Origin: DASRHT01 sp035650355
Lineage (GTDB): Bacteria > Chloroflexota > Ktedonobacteria > Ktedonobacterales > Ktedonobacteraceae
Direction of reading: 5' to 3'
NCBI GenBank assembly: GCA_035650355.1
Contig: DASRHT010000125.1
Coordinates: 100,171 to 164,170, forward strand
Length of the DNA stretch: 64,000 nucleotides
The translations under genes and the position numbers were made by a program. Positions 8,529 to 16,353 of this stretch are shown piece by piece. Every line of letters starts with the position of its first letter. Position 1 is the first letter of the stretch. The notes beneath the pieces are model-generated. The model was given only the letters and a program-made list of their open reading frames with translations, did no database searches and had not been told where the DNA came from.

Positions 8529-10283
8529 CTACTCATTCCACTCTTTCAAGCTTCCCGAAAGAAAACGGGTACGACATGCACGCCGTTGCAATTTTCCGCT
8601 TGACGTTTTCGGTATCTCGCCTATCCTCACAAATTTGACCTGGTAAACCGCCAGCTCATGGGTCTCTGCGATATTTCTGCGGATGGCTTTGCTGGCTTCC
8701 TCGATCTTTTGTGCTATCTCGCCTGGCGTCAAACCATGTGGCGAAAGTCGTATCTCGGCCACCACCACCAGACGTTCTTCGTGTTCGACTCCGATAGAAA
8801 ACGCGGCGGTACATCCTGCACGAACAAGGGGCGAGCTCTGTTCGACCGTGTATTCGATATCCTGGGGATAGTGGTTGCGCCCTTTGATAATAATGAGATC
8901 CTTGAGGCGTCCCGTGATAAATATTTCACCAGCGTGCATAAACCCCAGATCTCCCGTACGCAAGAAAGGCCCTTCGCCCGTGTCCGCTAGATATGCCTGG
9001 AACGCATCTTTGGTGGCAGCTCTATCGCCAAAATACCCTTGCGTTACGCTCTCGCCTGCTATCCATATTTCACCAACTGTATCTGGTTGGCACTGCGTCA
9101 ACGCTTCTGGATGAACAGCAATGACGTGTTGTTCTGGAGCAACCTTGCCACAGCCGACCAATACTTGAGCGTTACGGTCATCTGGAGCAACTTCCATCAC
9201 ATGATGCTGTTCAAGCAATGTTTTGTCGGCATACTTTACAGTGACTCCCGTGCGACGTTTGGCTCCGCTGACCATGAGCGTGGCCTCCGCAAGACCATAG
9301 CCAGGCAAGAATGTGTCGGGATGAAACCCGCAAGGCGCGAAGGCAAGGCTAAAATTCTTTATTGTCTCACTATGAACTGGTTCAGCACCATTAATCGCGA
9401 CCTGCCATCGGCTCAAGTCGAGCTGTGCGCGCGTTGTGGGGGTGGTTCTGCGCACACAGAGATCGTAGGCGAAATTGGGGGCGCAGCTTACGGTGGCTTT
9501 GTAGTCTGATATCGCTTGCAGCCAGCGTAGCGGGTGTTGTAAGAAGGCTGTAGGAGACATTAATACCGTATGGTATCCGGCATAAAGGGGCTGGAGAATC
9601 CCCATGATGAGCCCCAGATCGTGGAACATGGGCAGCCAGGAAACACCCTGATCCTGCTCATGCAGCCCGATCTGCGTGTTGATCATTCTTGAGTTGTGCA
9701 ATAGATTTTCGTGGCTGACCATCACACCTTTGGGCGTAGCCGTAGAGCCAGAGGTATACTGGAGAAAAGCCAGCCTGTTCCGGGCAAAGTCTGGTTTTTT
9801 CCAGTGCTGACCTGGAGGAATGGTGAGATGGTCTGTAGTAATCCAGCGCAAATGCTGCAATTCAGGGGTATGCATAAATCTGCGGAAAATATCTGCCTGG
9901 GTTTTTGTGGTGGTGAGGGCCACAATAGCTCGCGTATCGTTGATGATGGCCTGGAGACGCGGCAGCAGGCGCGCAGAGTGAGGGGGATAAACAGGGACCG
10001 CGATAGCGCCAGCATACAGGCAGGCTAAAAATGCTGCAATGTATTCCAATCCTGATGGGTACAGCAGCAGCACCGGTTTGCCTTCGTAGCCAAGACGCTG
10101 CAACTCACCGGCGATTGAGCACACCTGTTGATCTAACTCTCTATAAGTTATGCTGGTATCAGTTTCTTCGCCAAAGCTGAGAAATGTGTAAGCCGCCCGT
10201 TGAGGTTGTTGCTGAGCACGCTGTGTGAGAATATCCACGAATGTCAGCATTTGCGAGGTGGGACGAATCACATCGATAACCAT
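8529..10283 (-). CDS. Fatty acyl-AMP ligase (FAAL)
   Basis: This 584-residue adenylate-forming enzyme should activate a fatty acid as acyl-AMP and pass it to the phosphopantetheine of the N-terminal ACP encoded by the next gene. Visible motifs are the P-loop-like YTSGSTATPKG, SWLPMFHDLGL typical of the FAAL/FACL group, PGYGLAEATLMVSG, the RTGDLGF hinge region and the C-terminal KTSSGKLQRR lysine. Length and motifs match stand-alone FAAL proteins of lipopeptide and lipid-PKS clusters. The ATG has GAGGAG nine bases upstream. The gene is 72 bases from the ACP-KS PKS it serves, the usual FAAL-ACP pairing, so this line is predicted to start with a lipid. A CoA ligase activity is the alternative; FAALs are told from it by a short insertion that I could not confirm without an alignment. 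Confidence 0.93.
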   Translation of the reverse strand: MVIDVIRPTSQMLTFVDILTQRAQQQPQRAAYTFLSFGEETDTSITYRELDQQVCSIAGELQRLGYEGKPVLLLYPSGLEYIAAFLACLYAGAIAVPVYPPHSARLLPRLQAIINDTRAIVALTTTKTQADIFRRFMHTPELQHLRWITTDHLTIPPGQHWKKPDFARNRLAFLQYTSGSTATPKGVMVSHENLLHNSRMINTQIGLHEQDQGVSWLPMFHDLGLIMGILQPLYAGYHTVLMSPTAFLQHPLRWLQAISDYKATVSCAPNFAYDLCVRRTTPTTRAQLDLSRWQVAINGAEPVHSETIKNFSLAFAPCGFHPDTFLPGYGLAEATLMVSGAKRRTGVTVKYADKTLLEQHHVMEVAPDDRNAQVLVGCGKVAPEQHVIAVHPEALTQCQPDTVGEIWIAGESVTQGYFGDRAATKDAFQAYLADTGEGPFLRTGDLGFMHAGEIFITGRLKDLIIIKGRNHYPQDIEYTVEQSSPLVRAGCTAAFSIGVEHEERLVVVAEIRLSPHGLTPGEIAQKIEEASKAIRRNIAETHELAVYQVKFVRIGEIPKTSSGKLQRRACRTRFLSGSLKEWNE

Positions 10284-10324
10284 CGCGTGTATCTCCTCTT
10301 CCTGAACTTCATTGCAAATATTTT

Positions 10325-11047
10325 TTACGACGCCGCATGAGAATCAGCGTTAACCATCTCTAACCTGATCGAAGGAACTTGCGCGATCTCCATGAGTACT
10401 CTCGCCACTGCTTTTGGGGCGGTGATCATCGCCATGTGATCTGCCTCGATCTCGTAGTAGCGCCATCCTTCTGTCTGTACTCTTGCTGCCACAATATCCA
10501 GCTCCTCCGAATGTGTCTTCGTGCAATAGATGAATGTATGAGGCAAGCGTGCCGCCGCTGGATTCGTAACGGTAAGAGGTAGCGTGAACGGCTTGAAAGG
10601 ATGAGCCACTATCTTCGCAGGTGATCTCGGAGGTGGAGGAATGAGCCATCCATCACCTTGAGTACGGACGCGTTTTTCGATCCTTGCTCGCAATGCCGGT
10701 CCAATGATATCCAGAGCTGATTGCCCGTTTTGAGGAACCAGGGCATCCAGATAGACCAGGTGAGCCAGGCGATGAGGAATTCGTTCCGCCACGCCGGTAA
10801 TGACCATTCCTCCGTAGCTGTGTCCTACAAGAATGATGTTGTGCAGGTCCTCGTACTCAAACACTCCGATGATATCTTGAAGGTGGAGCTCCAGGTCGAT
10901 GTGAGGAGAGGCCAGGTGTATTCGCTCTCCCAATCCCGTCAGCGTGGGCGTAAAGACGTCATGTCCTCGCTCTTTTAAGTGTGCAGCCACCTCCTTCCAG
11001 ATAAATCCGCCACACCCACCGCCTGCAACAAACATATATGCCGCCAT
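10325..11047 (-). CDS. Alpha/beta hydrolase (esterase family)
   Basis: This 240-residue single-domain hydrolase has the nucleophile elbow GHSYGG (Ser77), an Asp in YLDALVPQNG or later, and a C-terminal histidine in EADHMAMITAPKAV. An N-terminal VAGGGCGGFIW loop fits the oxyanion-hole region. It resembles the small esterases of the EstC or methyl-salicylate-esterase type rather than classical type II thioesterases, which are usually close in size but carry GHSMG or GHSFG. In this operon it could release misprimed chains or hydrolyse an ester in the product; this is inferred from position only. GAGGAG lies eight bases before the ATG. It lies 41 bases upstream of the FAAL gene and is probably co-transcribed with it. 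Confidence 0.8.
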   Translation of the reverse strand: MAAYMFVAGGGCGGFIWKEVAAHLKERGHDVFTPTLTGLGERIHLASPHIDLELHLQDIIGVFEYEDLHNIILVGHSYGGMVITGVAERIPHRLAHLVYLDALVPQNGQSALDIIGPALRARIEKRVRTQGDGWLIPPPPRSPAKIVAHPFKPFTLPLTVTNPAAARLPHTFIYCTKTHSEELDIVAARVQTEGWRYYEIEADHMAMITAPKAVARVLMEIAQVPSIRLEMVNADSHAAS

Positions 11048-11138
11048 AGCCTGTTCTCCTCAGAAGAGTTTCCTTGTGCCGCCTGACTGTTCGTGAATGT
11101 CAAAATTCTATGGGACGCAGTAGTGGAAAATTGAATGC

Positions 11139-12308
11139 TCAGAACGCCACTTGCTCGTTTGCTTCTGCCAACTTGAGCGTGACATAGGGAGGAACAGGCG
11201 CAATGGTTGTCAGATCGTGTTCAAACACCAGCGTCTCCCCCTGCCTGTCTGTTCCGCCGACCAACGCTGCTGACGCGCTTGTAGCTCCCCGATTCATCGT
11301 GGGGGCGCTCAGGTCGGTGGCAAGGAATTGCTTATCCACCTCACGAAAGCCTCCCAGCTTATAGGTGATGAGCATCATGCGATTCTTCTCGTTAGGGATG
11401 AACTCCGCGCGCAGACGCACGCCGGCGGCTTTTGCCATGCGCATAATATGGCCGATGAGGACATTGCCTACTCCACGCGACATCACGCGGCAGGACATCA
11501 GTAGGAGCTTGAGCGTCCAATACTCTTGCTCACAATGCAGCAGTGCCACCCCAATCTTGCCGTAGAGGCCATACTTATCCTCCAGGCCCGCGATCAGCAG
11601 CCGGTAGTCCGGTGCAATGCGAAAGGCATTGAGTTCGTCATAGGAATAGGTATAGCCGGTCGTGTTGAGCTGGTGGGTACGGACGGTCAATTCTTCAGCC
11701 CGCCGCAGGTCTTCTTCGCGCGCCTCGGTAATAGTGAAGACCATCTGGAGCGAAGCGAGGAACTCTTCGGTGGGTCCAACATATGCCTGCTCTTCCTGGT
11801 TGCGCCGGATATCGCTCAGATACATCTGTCGCCGCCTGGCCGAGTCCTCGGTAATAAAGCGCGGATTCATCTCAGGCATGCTCAGTATAGACTCCCAGTC
11901 TGCAACATCGAGACAGAGCACTTCTGGATATGTGTGGGCCACCTCGTCGCGCTCGAAGGCCTGATCATCTACAAAGGCGAGCGTGTCCTTTCCAATGTTG
12001 ATTGATTTGGCAATGGTTTCGATGGCCGTTGATTTCGTGTTCCAGCTTATCTGGGGATAAAGAAAATACTCCTGAATCCCCAGCTCCTCCAGTTTGCGCA
12101 TGGTCGTTGCGTAGTCGTTTTTGCTGGCGATGGAATGAAGAATGCCGCGAGAATCCAGCGTTTTAATGATCTCGATCATATGCTCGCGCAAATGTACCTG
12201 CCCATCTTCCACCAGCGTTCCATCCCACAGAGTATTATCAAGGTCCCATACAACGCACTTGATAACTCTCGCTGCCTGCTCTTTCTGAATAGCGGCTTGC
12301 TGTAACAT
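11139..12308 (-). CDS. fkbH-like: FkbH-like HAD-superfamily glyceryl-ACP synthase
   Basis: This 389-residue protein begins with a HAD domain, VVWDLDNTLWDG, with Asp22 and Asp24 as the phosphatase-type DxD pair, followed by SIASKN and FVDDQAFER. The second half has RAEELTVRTHQLNTTG, the hallmark of the FkbH C-terminal region. In the ansamitocin, FK520 and zwittermicin pathways FkbH-type enzymes dephosphorylate 1,3-bisphosphoglycerate and load the glyceryl group on a discrete ACP. That ACP is encoded here at 13596-13856, and the two dehydrogenases that oxidise the bound unit are neighbours. All four lie on the same strand with short gaps. Its assignment to the family is strong; the exact extender unit depends on whether a methyltransferase acts afterwards. 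Confidence 0.9.
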   Translation of the reverse strand: MLQQAAIQKEQAARVIKCVVWDLDNTLWDGTLVEDGQVHLREHMIEIIKTLDSRGILHSIASKNDYATTMRKLEELGIQEYFLYPQISWNTKSTAIETIAKSINIGKDTLAFVDDQAFERDEVAHTYPEVLCLDVADWESILSMPEMNPRFITEDSARRRQMYLSDIRRNQEEQAYVGPTEEFLASLQMVFTITEAREEDLRRAEELTVRTHQLNTTGYTYSYDELNAFRIAPDYRLLIAGLEDKYGLYGKIGVALLHCEQEYWTLKLLLMSCRVMSRGVGNVLIGHIMRMAKAAGVRLRAEFIPNEKNRMMLITYKLGGFREVDKQFLATDLSAPTMNRGATSASAALVGGTDRQGETLVFEHDLTTIAPVPPYVTLKLAEANEQVAF

Positions 12309-12367
12309 AACTTGACCTGGCCTTTCTTTTTGATCTGCCCCTGCCTGAAACAGTTGAGAATGCCGCG

Positions 12368-13507
12368 CTAAAAGGTAAGTTCCTGATATCCTGCGTTGGC
12401 GATGGTGATTTGCTGGATCTGTGTGCTTCCCTCGATAATTTCCATTATTCTGGCGTCACGCATGTAGCGTTGGACCGAGTACGCGCTGCTACAGCCATTC
12501 GCTCCGTGAATCTGGACAGCATCATTGGCTGCCTGCGTTGCCTTGACTGAGGCAAAATATTTGGCGATCCAGGTCTGCGTAATCGTCGCGGGATCACCCT
12601 GCTCCTTTGAATACCCTGCCTGTAAGCAGAGCAGACGGGCTGCGTTCAGATTGGTGATCATCTCGGTGATCATCTGCTGGATTAACTGGTGCTGCCGCAG
12701 ATAGACGCCAAACTGCCGACGCTGGCTGCTATAGTGCAGAGAGTCTTCCAGGCAGGCGCGGAGAATGCCGACTGAACCCCAGGCGACACAATACCGACCG
12801 ATATCGAGCGCGGAACTGGCGATAGAGGCCAGACCAAAGCCACGACCACCTAATAAGTTCTGTGCGGGAATCTGGCAGTCTTCCAACAATAGTTCGGCTA
12901 CCATCGAAGCACGCGTGCCAAGCAGGCCAGAGATAGGGCTGACCGAGAAACCGGGCGTTTCGCGCTCCACCAGAAACGCAGAAATGTTTGAGCCATTACG
13001 CGCAAAGATCAAAAAGAGCTGCGCGATCTGTCCATAGGTCATCCACTTTTTTCGTCCTCGCAAGCTATACCCTTGTGCGTTTGGTGTGGCTGTGGTCGTG
13101 ATACTTTTGGCATCGCTCCCCACTTCAGGTTCGCTCAGGCCAAAAGCCGCAATCGTCTCTCCTGATGCAAGGCGAGGAAGCCAGGATGCTTTCTGGGCGT
13201 TGGTACCCCAGCGCAGGAGGGCATATGCGACCATACTATGCACTGTGAGCAGGCTGCGCAGAGACGAGCAGCCACGGCCAAGCGCTTCGTTGAGCAAACC
13301 AAAGGTGATCATATCCATCTCGCTACCGCCATACTCCCGCGGTATAATAGCTCCGAGGTATCCCCTGCGAGCTATGCACTGGATAATCTCTAAGGGAACG
13401 CGCTCTTCTTGATCATAACGGTCGGCATGAGGCTGAATCTCTGCCTGCACAAACGTTCGAAAGCTCTCCTGGCTCTCACGTTGCTGTTGCGTCAGTTCTA
13501 TACGCAT
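12368..13507 (-). CDS. fkbI-like: Acyl-CoA (acyl-ACP) dehydrogenase, FkbI-like
   Basis: This 379-residue flavoprotein of normal acyl-CoA dehydrogenase length has AFGLSEPEVGSDA and KKWMTYGQIAQ in the FAD/substrate region, and the C-terminal MEIIEGSTQIQQ segment. In the hydroxymalonyl/methoxymalonyl-ACP pathways the corresponding enzyme (FkbI, ZmaE) oxidises the ACP-bound unit after the 3-hydroxyacyl dehydrogenase. Here it lies between the FkbH-like gene and the discrete ACP, which supports that job over fatty acid degradation. GGAGGAG lies just before the ATG. A palindromic repeat (13532-13602) separates it from the ACP gene. Confidence 0.88.
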   Translation of the reverse strand: MRIELTQQQRESQESFRTFVQAEIQPHADRYDQEERVPLEIIQCIARRGYLGAIIPREYGGSEMDMITFGLLNEALGRGCSSLRSLLTVHSMVAYALLRWGTNAQKASWLPRLASGETIAAFGLSEPEVGSDAKSITTTATPNAQGYSLRGRKKWMTYGQIAQLFLIFARNGSNISAFLVERETPGFSVSPISGLLGTRASMVAELLLEDCQIPAQNLLGGRGFGLASIASSALDIGRYCVAWGSVGILRACLEDSLHYSSQRRQFGVYLRQHQLIQQMITEMITNLNAARLLCLQAGYSKEQGDPATITQTWIAKYFASVKATQAANDAVQIHGANGCSSAYSVQRYMRDARIMEIIEGSTQIQQITIANAGYQELTF

Positions 13508-13531
13508 GCTTCTCCTCCCTCATCGGGGCAA

Positions 13532-13602
13532 CCGGTAGGGACAGGGCAACCGCGAGGGATTGCCCCTACACCACGGGCAACCGCCAGGGCTGCTCCTACC
13601 GG
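13532..13602. repeat. Palindromic intergenic repeat element
   Basis: The ends are an inverted pair, CCGGTAGG at 13532-13539 and CCTACCGG at 13595-13602. Inside are three GGGCAACCG-like copies and a nested pair, GGGCAA at 13544-13549 with TTGCCC at 13560-13565. The element ends inside the stop codon of the ACP gene. Its GTAGGGAC motif recurs in the in-frame repeats of the adenylation domains, so it may belong to the same dispersed family. Confidence 0.75.
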
Positions 13603-13856
13603 CTTGCTTCTTGTGGTTGTGGTGTGTGTTTCTGCTCAACAAGGGTGGCAATAGCGTTGACGGTACGAAAATTGTCGATATCCAGGTCTTCATTGGAGAC
13701 ATCGATGTGAAACTCTTTTTCGACAAAAAGCACCAGTTGCATGGCAAAAAGGGAGTTGATGAACCCCAGGGAGAAAATATCCTGGTCATCCGGCAGGTCG
13801 TAGTTTTGCAGGTAGCGAGCCAGAAAAGCTTTGATGCGAACCTTTGTCTCTTCCAT
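13596..13856 (-). CDS. fkbJ-like: Discrete acyl carrier protein (FkbJ-like)
   Basis: This free-standing 86-residue carrier protein has the phosphopantetheine serine at Ser35 in GFINSLFAMQLV. Acidic helices around it and the length are normal for a discrete ACP. Placed between FkbI-like and FkbK-like genes, it is the expected carrier on which the glyceryl unit is loaded and oxidised to hydroxymalonyl-ACP. AAGGAG lies nine bases before the ATG. It differs from the PCP-like carriers of the megasynthases, which read LGGHSL or LGGNSL. Confidence 0.92.
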   Translation of the reverse strand: MEETKVRIKAFLARYLQNYDLPDDQDIFSLGFINSLFAMQLVLFVEKEFHIDVSNEDLDIDNFRTVNAIATLVEQKHTPQPQEASR

Positions 13857-13884
13857 TGTTGAATTTCTCCTTCGTTGGACCTCT

Positions 13885-13946
13885 CCTTGCCGAGCAACTG
13901 AGCGTAGCTAGACGCGCCTGCGGCGTTGTTGCTCGGAATTGCAAGG
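13885..13946. other. Stem-loop between ACP and 3-hydroxyacyl dehydrogenase genes
   Basis: CCTTGCCGAGCAAC (13885-13898) pairs with GTTGCTCGG (13928-13936) and, after a 4-base AATT bulge, GCAAGG (13941-13946). It lies in the 125-base gap between two co-directional genes and could act as an mRNA processing or stability structure. No U-run follows, so an intrinsic terminator is unlikely. Confidence 0.6.
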
Positions 13947-13981
13947 AACGATTGATCGCGTCCGTGTGCAAACAATCCGTG

Positions 13982-14833
13982 CTAGTAACTGTAAAAGCCC
14001 TGGCCTGACTTCACCCCAAGCAGACCGGCATCGACCATCTTTTGTAGTAATGGACAGCAGCGAAACTTAGGGTCCTGGTAGCTCTGGTACAACACATGTA
14101 ACGTGTCCACGACCGTATCGAGTCCGATCAGATCGGCGGTTTGCAGCGGTCCCATCGCATGTCCATAGCACCTGGTGAAAATCTCATCGACCTCTTGTGC
14201 CGTGGCGACCTGGTCCTGAACGACAAAGGCCGCTTCATTCATAAATAAATGTGAGATGCGATTAGAGACAAAGCCAGGATAGTCATTGACGATGATCCAC
14301 TGCTTGCCCATATTCGTTAACAGGCGTTGAGCAACGGCGATAGCATCGTCGGATGTATGGAAGCCGCGAATAACTTCTACCACCGGCTTGAGAGGCACGG
14401 GGTTCATAAAATGGATGCCCAGAATCTGGGCAGGCCGTTGAGTAACCGCGCCAATCCTGGTAATCGAGATGGCCGAGGTATTGGCCGCGAATACAGCATG
14501 CGCGGGACAAACAACGTCGAGCTGTGTATGTATCTTCTGCTTGACCTCCCATTTCTCGCTCGCGTTTTCGATCACAAAGTCAGCCTCGGCAAAGGGCGCA
14601 TAGCTGGTTGTGAAGGTAATCGCCTCCATCACCTGTGCCGCGCTCATCTGAGCTTGCTCTTTTTTCAGCATACGCTGAAAACGCATGTTTTTTTGAATAT
14701 CGTCTCTCGCTTTGCGTAAAATATCTTCCGTCAGATCTAGCAAAAGAACCCTGTGCCCTGTCTGCGCTAGATTCTGAGCCACTCCAATCCCCATAACGCC
14801 AGCCCCAACAACCCCAACAACCTGTCCATTCAT
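13982..14833 (-). CDS. fkbK-like: 3-hydroxyacyl-CoA dehydrogenase family protein, FkbK-like
   Basis: This 283-residue NAD-dependent dehydrogenase starts with GVVGAGVMGIGVAQ, has ANTSAISI and the HFMNPVPLKPVVEV motif containing the catalytic histidine, and ends with the GVKSGQGFYSY signature of the 3-hydroxybutyryl-CoA dehydrogenase family. In FK520, ansamitocin and zwittermicin clusters the homologue (FkbK, ZmaG) oxidises glyceryl-ACP. It is the first gene of the third operon; AAAGGAG lies six bases before the ATG, and a 341-base divergent regulatory region lies upstream. Confidence 0.9.
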   Translation of the reverse strand: MNGQVVGVVGAGVMGIGVAQNLAQTGHRVLLLDLTEDILRKARDDIQKNMRFQRMLKKEQAQMSAAQVMEAITFTTSYAPFAEADFVIENASEKWEVKQKIHTQLDVVCPAHAVFAANTSAISITRIGAVTQRPAQILGIHFMNPVPLKPVVEVIRGFHTSDDAIAVAQRLLTNMGKQWIIVNDYPGFVSNRISHLFMNEAAFVVQDQVATAQEVDEIFTRCYGHAMGPLQTADLIGLDTVVDTLHVLYQSYQDPKFRCCPLLQKMVDAGLLGVKSGQGFYSY

Positions 14834-14906
14834 GTATGGCTCCTTTCCGTAGGAACGTGCATGCCAATCCCTTGCTGCTACGCTCTGAATAACTTTCCCG
14901 GGAAGA

Positions 14907-14936
14907 TGTATAGCAGCATTTGGGCATGAAGAACAA
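14907..14936 (-). promoter_or_regulatory. Possible promoter of the extender-unit/FAAL/PKS operon
   Basis: On the minus strand TTGTTC (14931-14936) and TATACA (14907-14912) are 18 bases apart, 74 bases upstream of the FkbK-like start codon. The match to a sigma-70 type promoter is moderate (3 of 6 and 4 of 6) and was found by eye in an AT-richer stretch. Confidence 0.35.
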
Positions 14937-15032
14937 TCGACCGGGAGGTTGAAATTTTCTCATCTTCAGAAGAACGGCTTGATTATGTGCAAATTTAAGC
15001 GCATGGTAAGGTCGAAAGCTTATCTTCATTCT

Positions 15033-15054
15033 GGAATGTTTGGGGTCACATTCC
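15033..15054. promoter_or_regulatory. Inverted repeat in the divergent regulatory region, candidate operator
   Basis: GGAATGT (15033-15039) and ACATTCC (15048-15054) form a perfect 7-bp inverted repeat with an 8-base spacer. It lies between the FkbK-like gene and the plus-strand LuxR gene, about 120 bases before the latter's start codon. LuxR-type dimers bind such symmetric sites, so autoregulation or control of the divergent operon is plausible but untested. Apart from this and the possible promoter at 14907, I see nothing in the 341-base gap 14834-15174. Confidence 0.5.
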
Positions 15055-15174
15055 CTGAAATGATCGTTCATAAGAGTCATTAGCTGCTTTTAGATAAAAA
15101 AGAGTTTTTCCAGGTCAACAGATCTAGGTACACACTTGTCCTTCCGTTTCAAACAGTTAAGTTAGGAGATCAGG

Positions 15175-16218
15175 ATGTTGCTCACTGAGAATTACAACCA
15201 GCACAGAAGTGTGCCTATCTGGTTCAGCCTGATGCGTATCGTTATGAACCTTACTATCTTCCTTTCTCTGCTATTGGCAACTCAGATGAGCAGCAACGAA
15301 CTGGAAGAAGTAGCTGTAGGGACGTTATGTCTATTATGGGGAATTGGGCCGGTGCTATGGCAAAAGGGAAGAAACAATGCTTCGCCAGGAGAAAGACCTA
15401 TCGCATTCATGGACCTTGCTTTGTGTGTGATCATGACGATAGTGTTTCGTATATTGCCCATAAATGCAACTCCTATTGCATTTCTCTTGCCTATCCTAGA
15501 GTTTGGCCTCCTCTATGGCATTGCAGGAGCGATCTTCGTCATTGCAGCTTTTGCCTGGACTGCGATGCTAACCGGGTTATTTGCTGTTTCTTCCATTCAG
15601 CAACCATTATGGTGGGTCGTTGTGCTACTTTGGACGGCACTGATGATCTTTACTGCCGCTCTCCAAATGGCGCACCTGCATCGTTTAAAGCTTTCTTCTT
15701 TCTTCTTTTATCCACAAAAGGAACGGATGATCAAACCTTCTGAAGCGGTAGCGCTACAGAAACCTGAGCCTGTTATAGATAGTATGGTAGATCGACTTGC
15801 ACTTGCGCCTCAAATTGTTGTAGCGCTTGAACTTCCCTTTCATAATATGGGCGTTCGTACCGAAGATTATCGGCAGAAAATTGAAAGGGCCGCCAATGCA
15901 TTGTGCTGCATATCCGATTTTGATACGCAAGCGATTTCTGACTGTCTGCAAGAGTTGTTGTACGCAGCCAGGCAGAACTGGACCAGTCTGGCCGTTTTCT
16001 CTCCACGAGAACGTGAAATTTTGGAGTTACTCTTGCAAAATATCTCTTATAAAGAGATGAGCAACCGTCTCTATGTGAGCACGAGCACCATTAAGACTCA
16101 TGTCTATCATATCTTCCAAAAACTAGGTATATCTAACCGTGAAGAAGCCATCAGTCTGATTCGTGAACGCGGTTGGTTCTCGGTAAGTGAGTATGATACT
16201 CTACCCACGCACAAATGA
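15175..16218 (+). CDS. Membrane-anchored LuxR-family transcriptional regulator
   Basis: The only plus-strand gene in the window encodes a 347-residue protein. The N-terminal half is hydrophobic, with about five or six predicted membrane segments, for example around IVMNLTIFLSLLLAT, LALCVIMTIVFRIL and WWVVVLLWTALMIF. The C-terminus is a LuxR/GerE helix-turn-helix (FSPREREILELLLQNISYKEMSNRLYV...STIKTHVYHIFQKLGI), about residues 275-340. No histidine kinase or receiver domain is visible, so it may sense something at the membrane directly and act as a one-component regulator. TTAGGAG lies eight bases upstream of the ATG. It diverges from the extender-unit/FAAL operon and is convergent with the STAND regulator, so it is a candidate regulator of the third assembly line. 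Confidence 0.88.
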   Translation: MLLTENYNQHRSVPIWFSLMRIVMNLTIFLSLLLATQMSSNELEEVAVGTLCLLWGIGPVLWQKGRNNASPGERPIAFMDLALCVIMTIVFRILPINATPIAFLLPILEFGLLYGIAGAIFVIAAFAWTAMLTGLFAVSSIQQPLWWVVVLLWTALMIFTAALQMAHLHRLKLSSFFFYPQKERMIKPSEAVALQKPEPVIDSMVDRLALAPQIVVALELPFHNMGVRTEDYRQKIERAANALCCISDFDTQAISDCLQELLYAARQNWTSLAVFSPREREILELLLQNISYKEMSNRLYVSTSTIKTHVYHIFQKLGISNREEAISLIRERGWFSVSEYDTLPTHK

Positions 16219-16257
16219 TAGCCATAACGCCTTCAAGCAGATGGCAGGGCGAGCCAG

Positions 16258-16284
16258 GACTGCTGAAGCAGCGTTTCAGCAGTC
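16258..16284. terminator. Stem-loop between convergent regulator genes
   Basis: GACTGCTGAA (16258-16267) pairs perfectly with TTCAGCAGTC (16275-16284) around a 7-base loop. It sits in the 135-base gap between two convergent genes, where a bidirectional terminator is expected. No clear T-run follows on either strand, so rho-independent termination is uncertain. Confidence 0.5.
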
Positions 16285-16353
16285 TCGTACGTGGGTGTGA
16301 AGTCGTGTATCGAGAGTATGTACCCCCGAGCTCGATTCTCCAATGGGAGGCCA

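Noticed and set aside
16258..16284. Classical rho-independent terminator
   Set aside because: A strong stem is present but neither strand has a T-run immediately after it; it is listed as a stem-loop with a tentative terminator role.
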